Shown here one piece after another: positions 5,648-5,912 of a stretch of 5,912 bases of DNA. Position 1 is the first letter of the stretch. Every line of letters begins with the position of its first letter. Both the position numbers and the translations under genes were made by a program. The notes beneath the pieces were generated by a model. It was not told where the DNA came from. It worked only from the letters and a program-made list of their open reading frames with translations, and did not search any database. This DNA comes from Spirochaetaceae bacterium (GTDB lineage: Bacteria > Spirochaetota > Spirochaetia > Treponematales > Breznakiellaceae), in contig JAISQV010000125.1 of the NCBI GenBank assembly GCA_031273985.1, forward strand, positions 1 to 5,912, in the 5' to 3' direction.

Positions 5648-5769
5648 GGCGAATCTTTGGGGGGAAACGGGGAAAGACCCTGTAAATAGGGGCGGTCATG
5701 AGCTAAACTGAAAGAACCGGGCAGGGGCGAATCCCGGAGCGCCCGGCATCATAGCAATCGGAGGTTACC
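5648..5769 (+). promoter_or_regulatory. metA-rubrerythrin intergenic region with foldable leader
   Basis: This 122-bp gap has no gene. A weak promoter candidate is TTGGGG (5657-5662), 18 bp, TGTAAA (5681-5686); another -10-like box is TAAACT (5704-5709). CCCT/AGGG (5678-5681/5688-5691) could form a small hairpin. CCGGGC (5717-5722) can pair with GCCCGG (5741-5746), and its first five bases can instead pair with CCCGG at 5733-5737. The ribosome binding site (5760-5764) lies outside these stems. I do not recognise a known riboswitch class. Confidence 0.35.
5760..5764 (+). promoter_or_regulatory. Ribosome binding site of rubrerythrin gene
   Basis: GGAGG lies 5 nt before ATG 5770 and supports that start. 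It contrasts with metA, which has no such site. Confidence 0.8.
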
Positions 5770-5912
5770 ATGCCGGAACTGAAGGGTTCAAAAACACAAG
5801 CCAATCTGGAGGCGGCCTTTGCGGGCGAGTCCCAGGCGAGGAACAAGTACACCTACTATGCGTCCAAGGCGGAAAAAGAGGGCTACCACCAGATAGCCGG
5901 GATTTTCCGGGA
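5770..5912 (+). CDS. rbr: Rubrerythrin, N-terminal part (runs off window)
   Basis: Only the first 47 codons are present. The N-terminus (LKGSKTQANLEAAFAGESQA, residues 4-23) is the rubrerythrin signature. It contains the diiron ligand Glu20 within A-G-E-S-Q-A-R, followed by a helix (NKYTYYASKAEKEGYHQIAGIF) typical of the first helix of the four-helix ferritin-like bundle. Rubrerythrins reduce hydrogen peroxide in the cytoplasm of anaerobes using a non-haem diiron site and, in full-length forms, a C-terminal rubredoxin-like iron centre. That C-terminal domain lies outside the window, so a short symerythrin-like or rubredoxin-less form cannot be excluded. The start is supported by GGAGG 5 nt upstream. 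The gene lies 122 bp after metA with its own leader and is probably transcribed independently. Confidence 0.95.
   Translation, partial: MPELKGSKTQANLEAAFAGESQARNKYTYYASKAEKEGYHQIAGIFR

Overview
The window looks like chromosomal DNA from an anaerobic, Gram-negative-type, GC-rich bacterium. A treponeme-like spirochaete (for example the termite-gut Treponema group) is my best guess. The grounds are lipoproteins with loose, spirochaete-like lipoboxes, a family of repetitive surface propeller proteins, an outer-membrane barrel, rubrerythrin, and an acetyl-CoA-type MetA. This is inference: there is no rRNA or other strong phylogenetic marker, so taxonomy is only moderately supported.

Left part (1-4283, all + strand): a tightly packed operon of four genes. 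The first three encode paralogous proteins built from a ~41-49 residue repeat with an Asp-box-like tail (S-x-D-G-x-x-W), i.e. sialidase/YCF48-like beta-propellers. The first gene enters from outside the window and overlaps the second by 4 bp (ATGA). The second and third carry lipoprotein signal peptides, and each has seven repeats by my count. The third also has an Ig-like N-terminal module. The fourth gene, 13 bp downstream with a strong ribosome binding site, encodes a signal-peptide-bearing outer-membrane beta-barrel ending in an aromatic residue. Together they suggest a multi-propeller surface or periplasmic lipoprotein set partnered with an outer-membrane barrel. No function can be assigned, and this is the most novel-looking content here.

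Middle (4284-4726): a non-coding junction with several inverted repeats, including a 12-bp perfect hairpin that probably terminates transcription from both sides. It also holds a tRNA-Ala(CGC) gene on the - strand (4523-4595) and a short promoter region for metA.

Right part (4727-5912): metA, encoding homoserine O-acyltransferase with an intact Cys-His-Glu triad and the glutamate associated with acetyl-CoA use. It is followed by a 122-bp gap with foldable sequence and the first 47 codons of a rubrerythrin gene that runs off the end. These are housekeeping genes (methionine synthesis, peroxide defence) that appear to be transcribed separately from the surface-protein operon.
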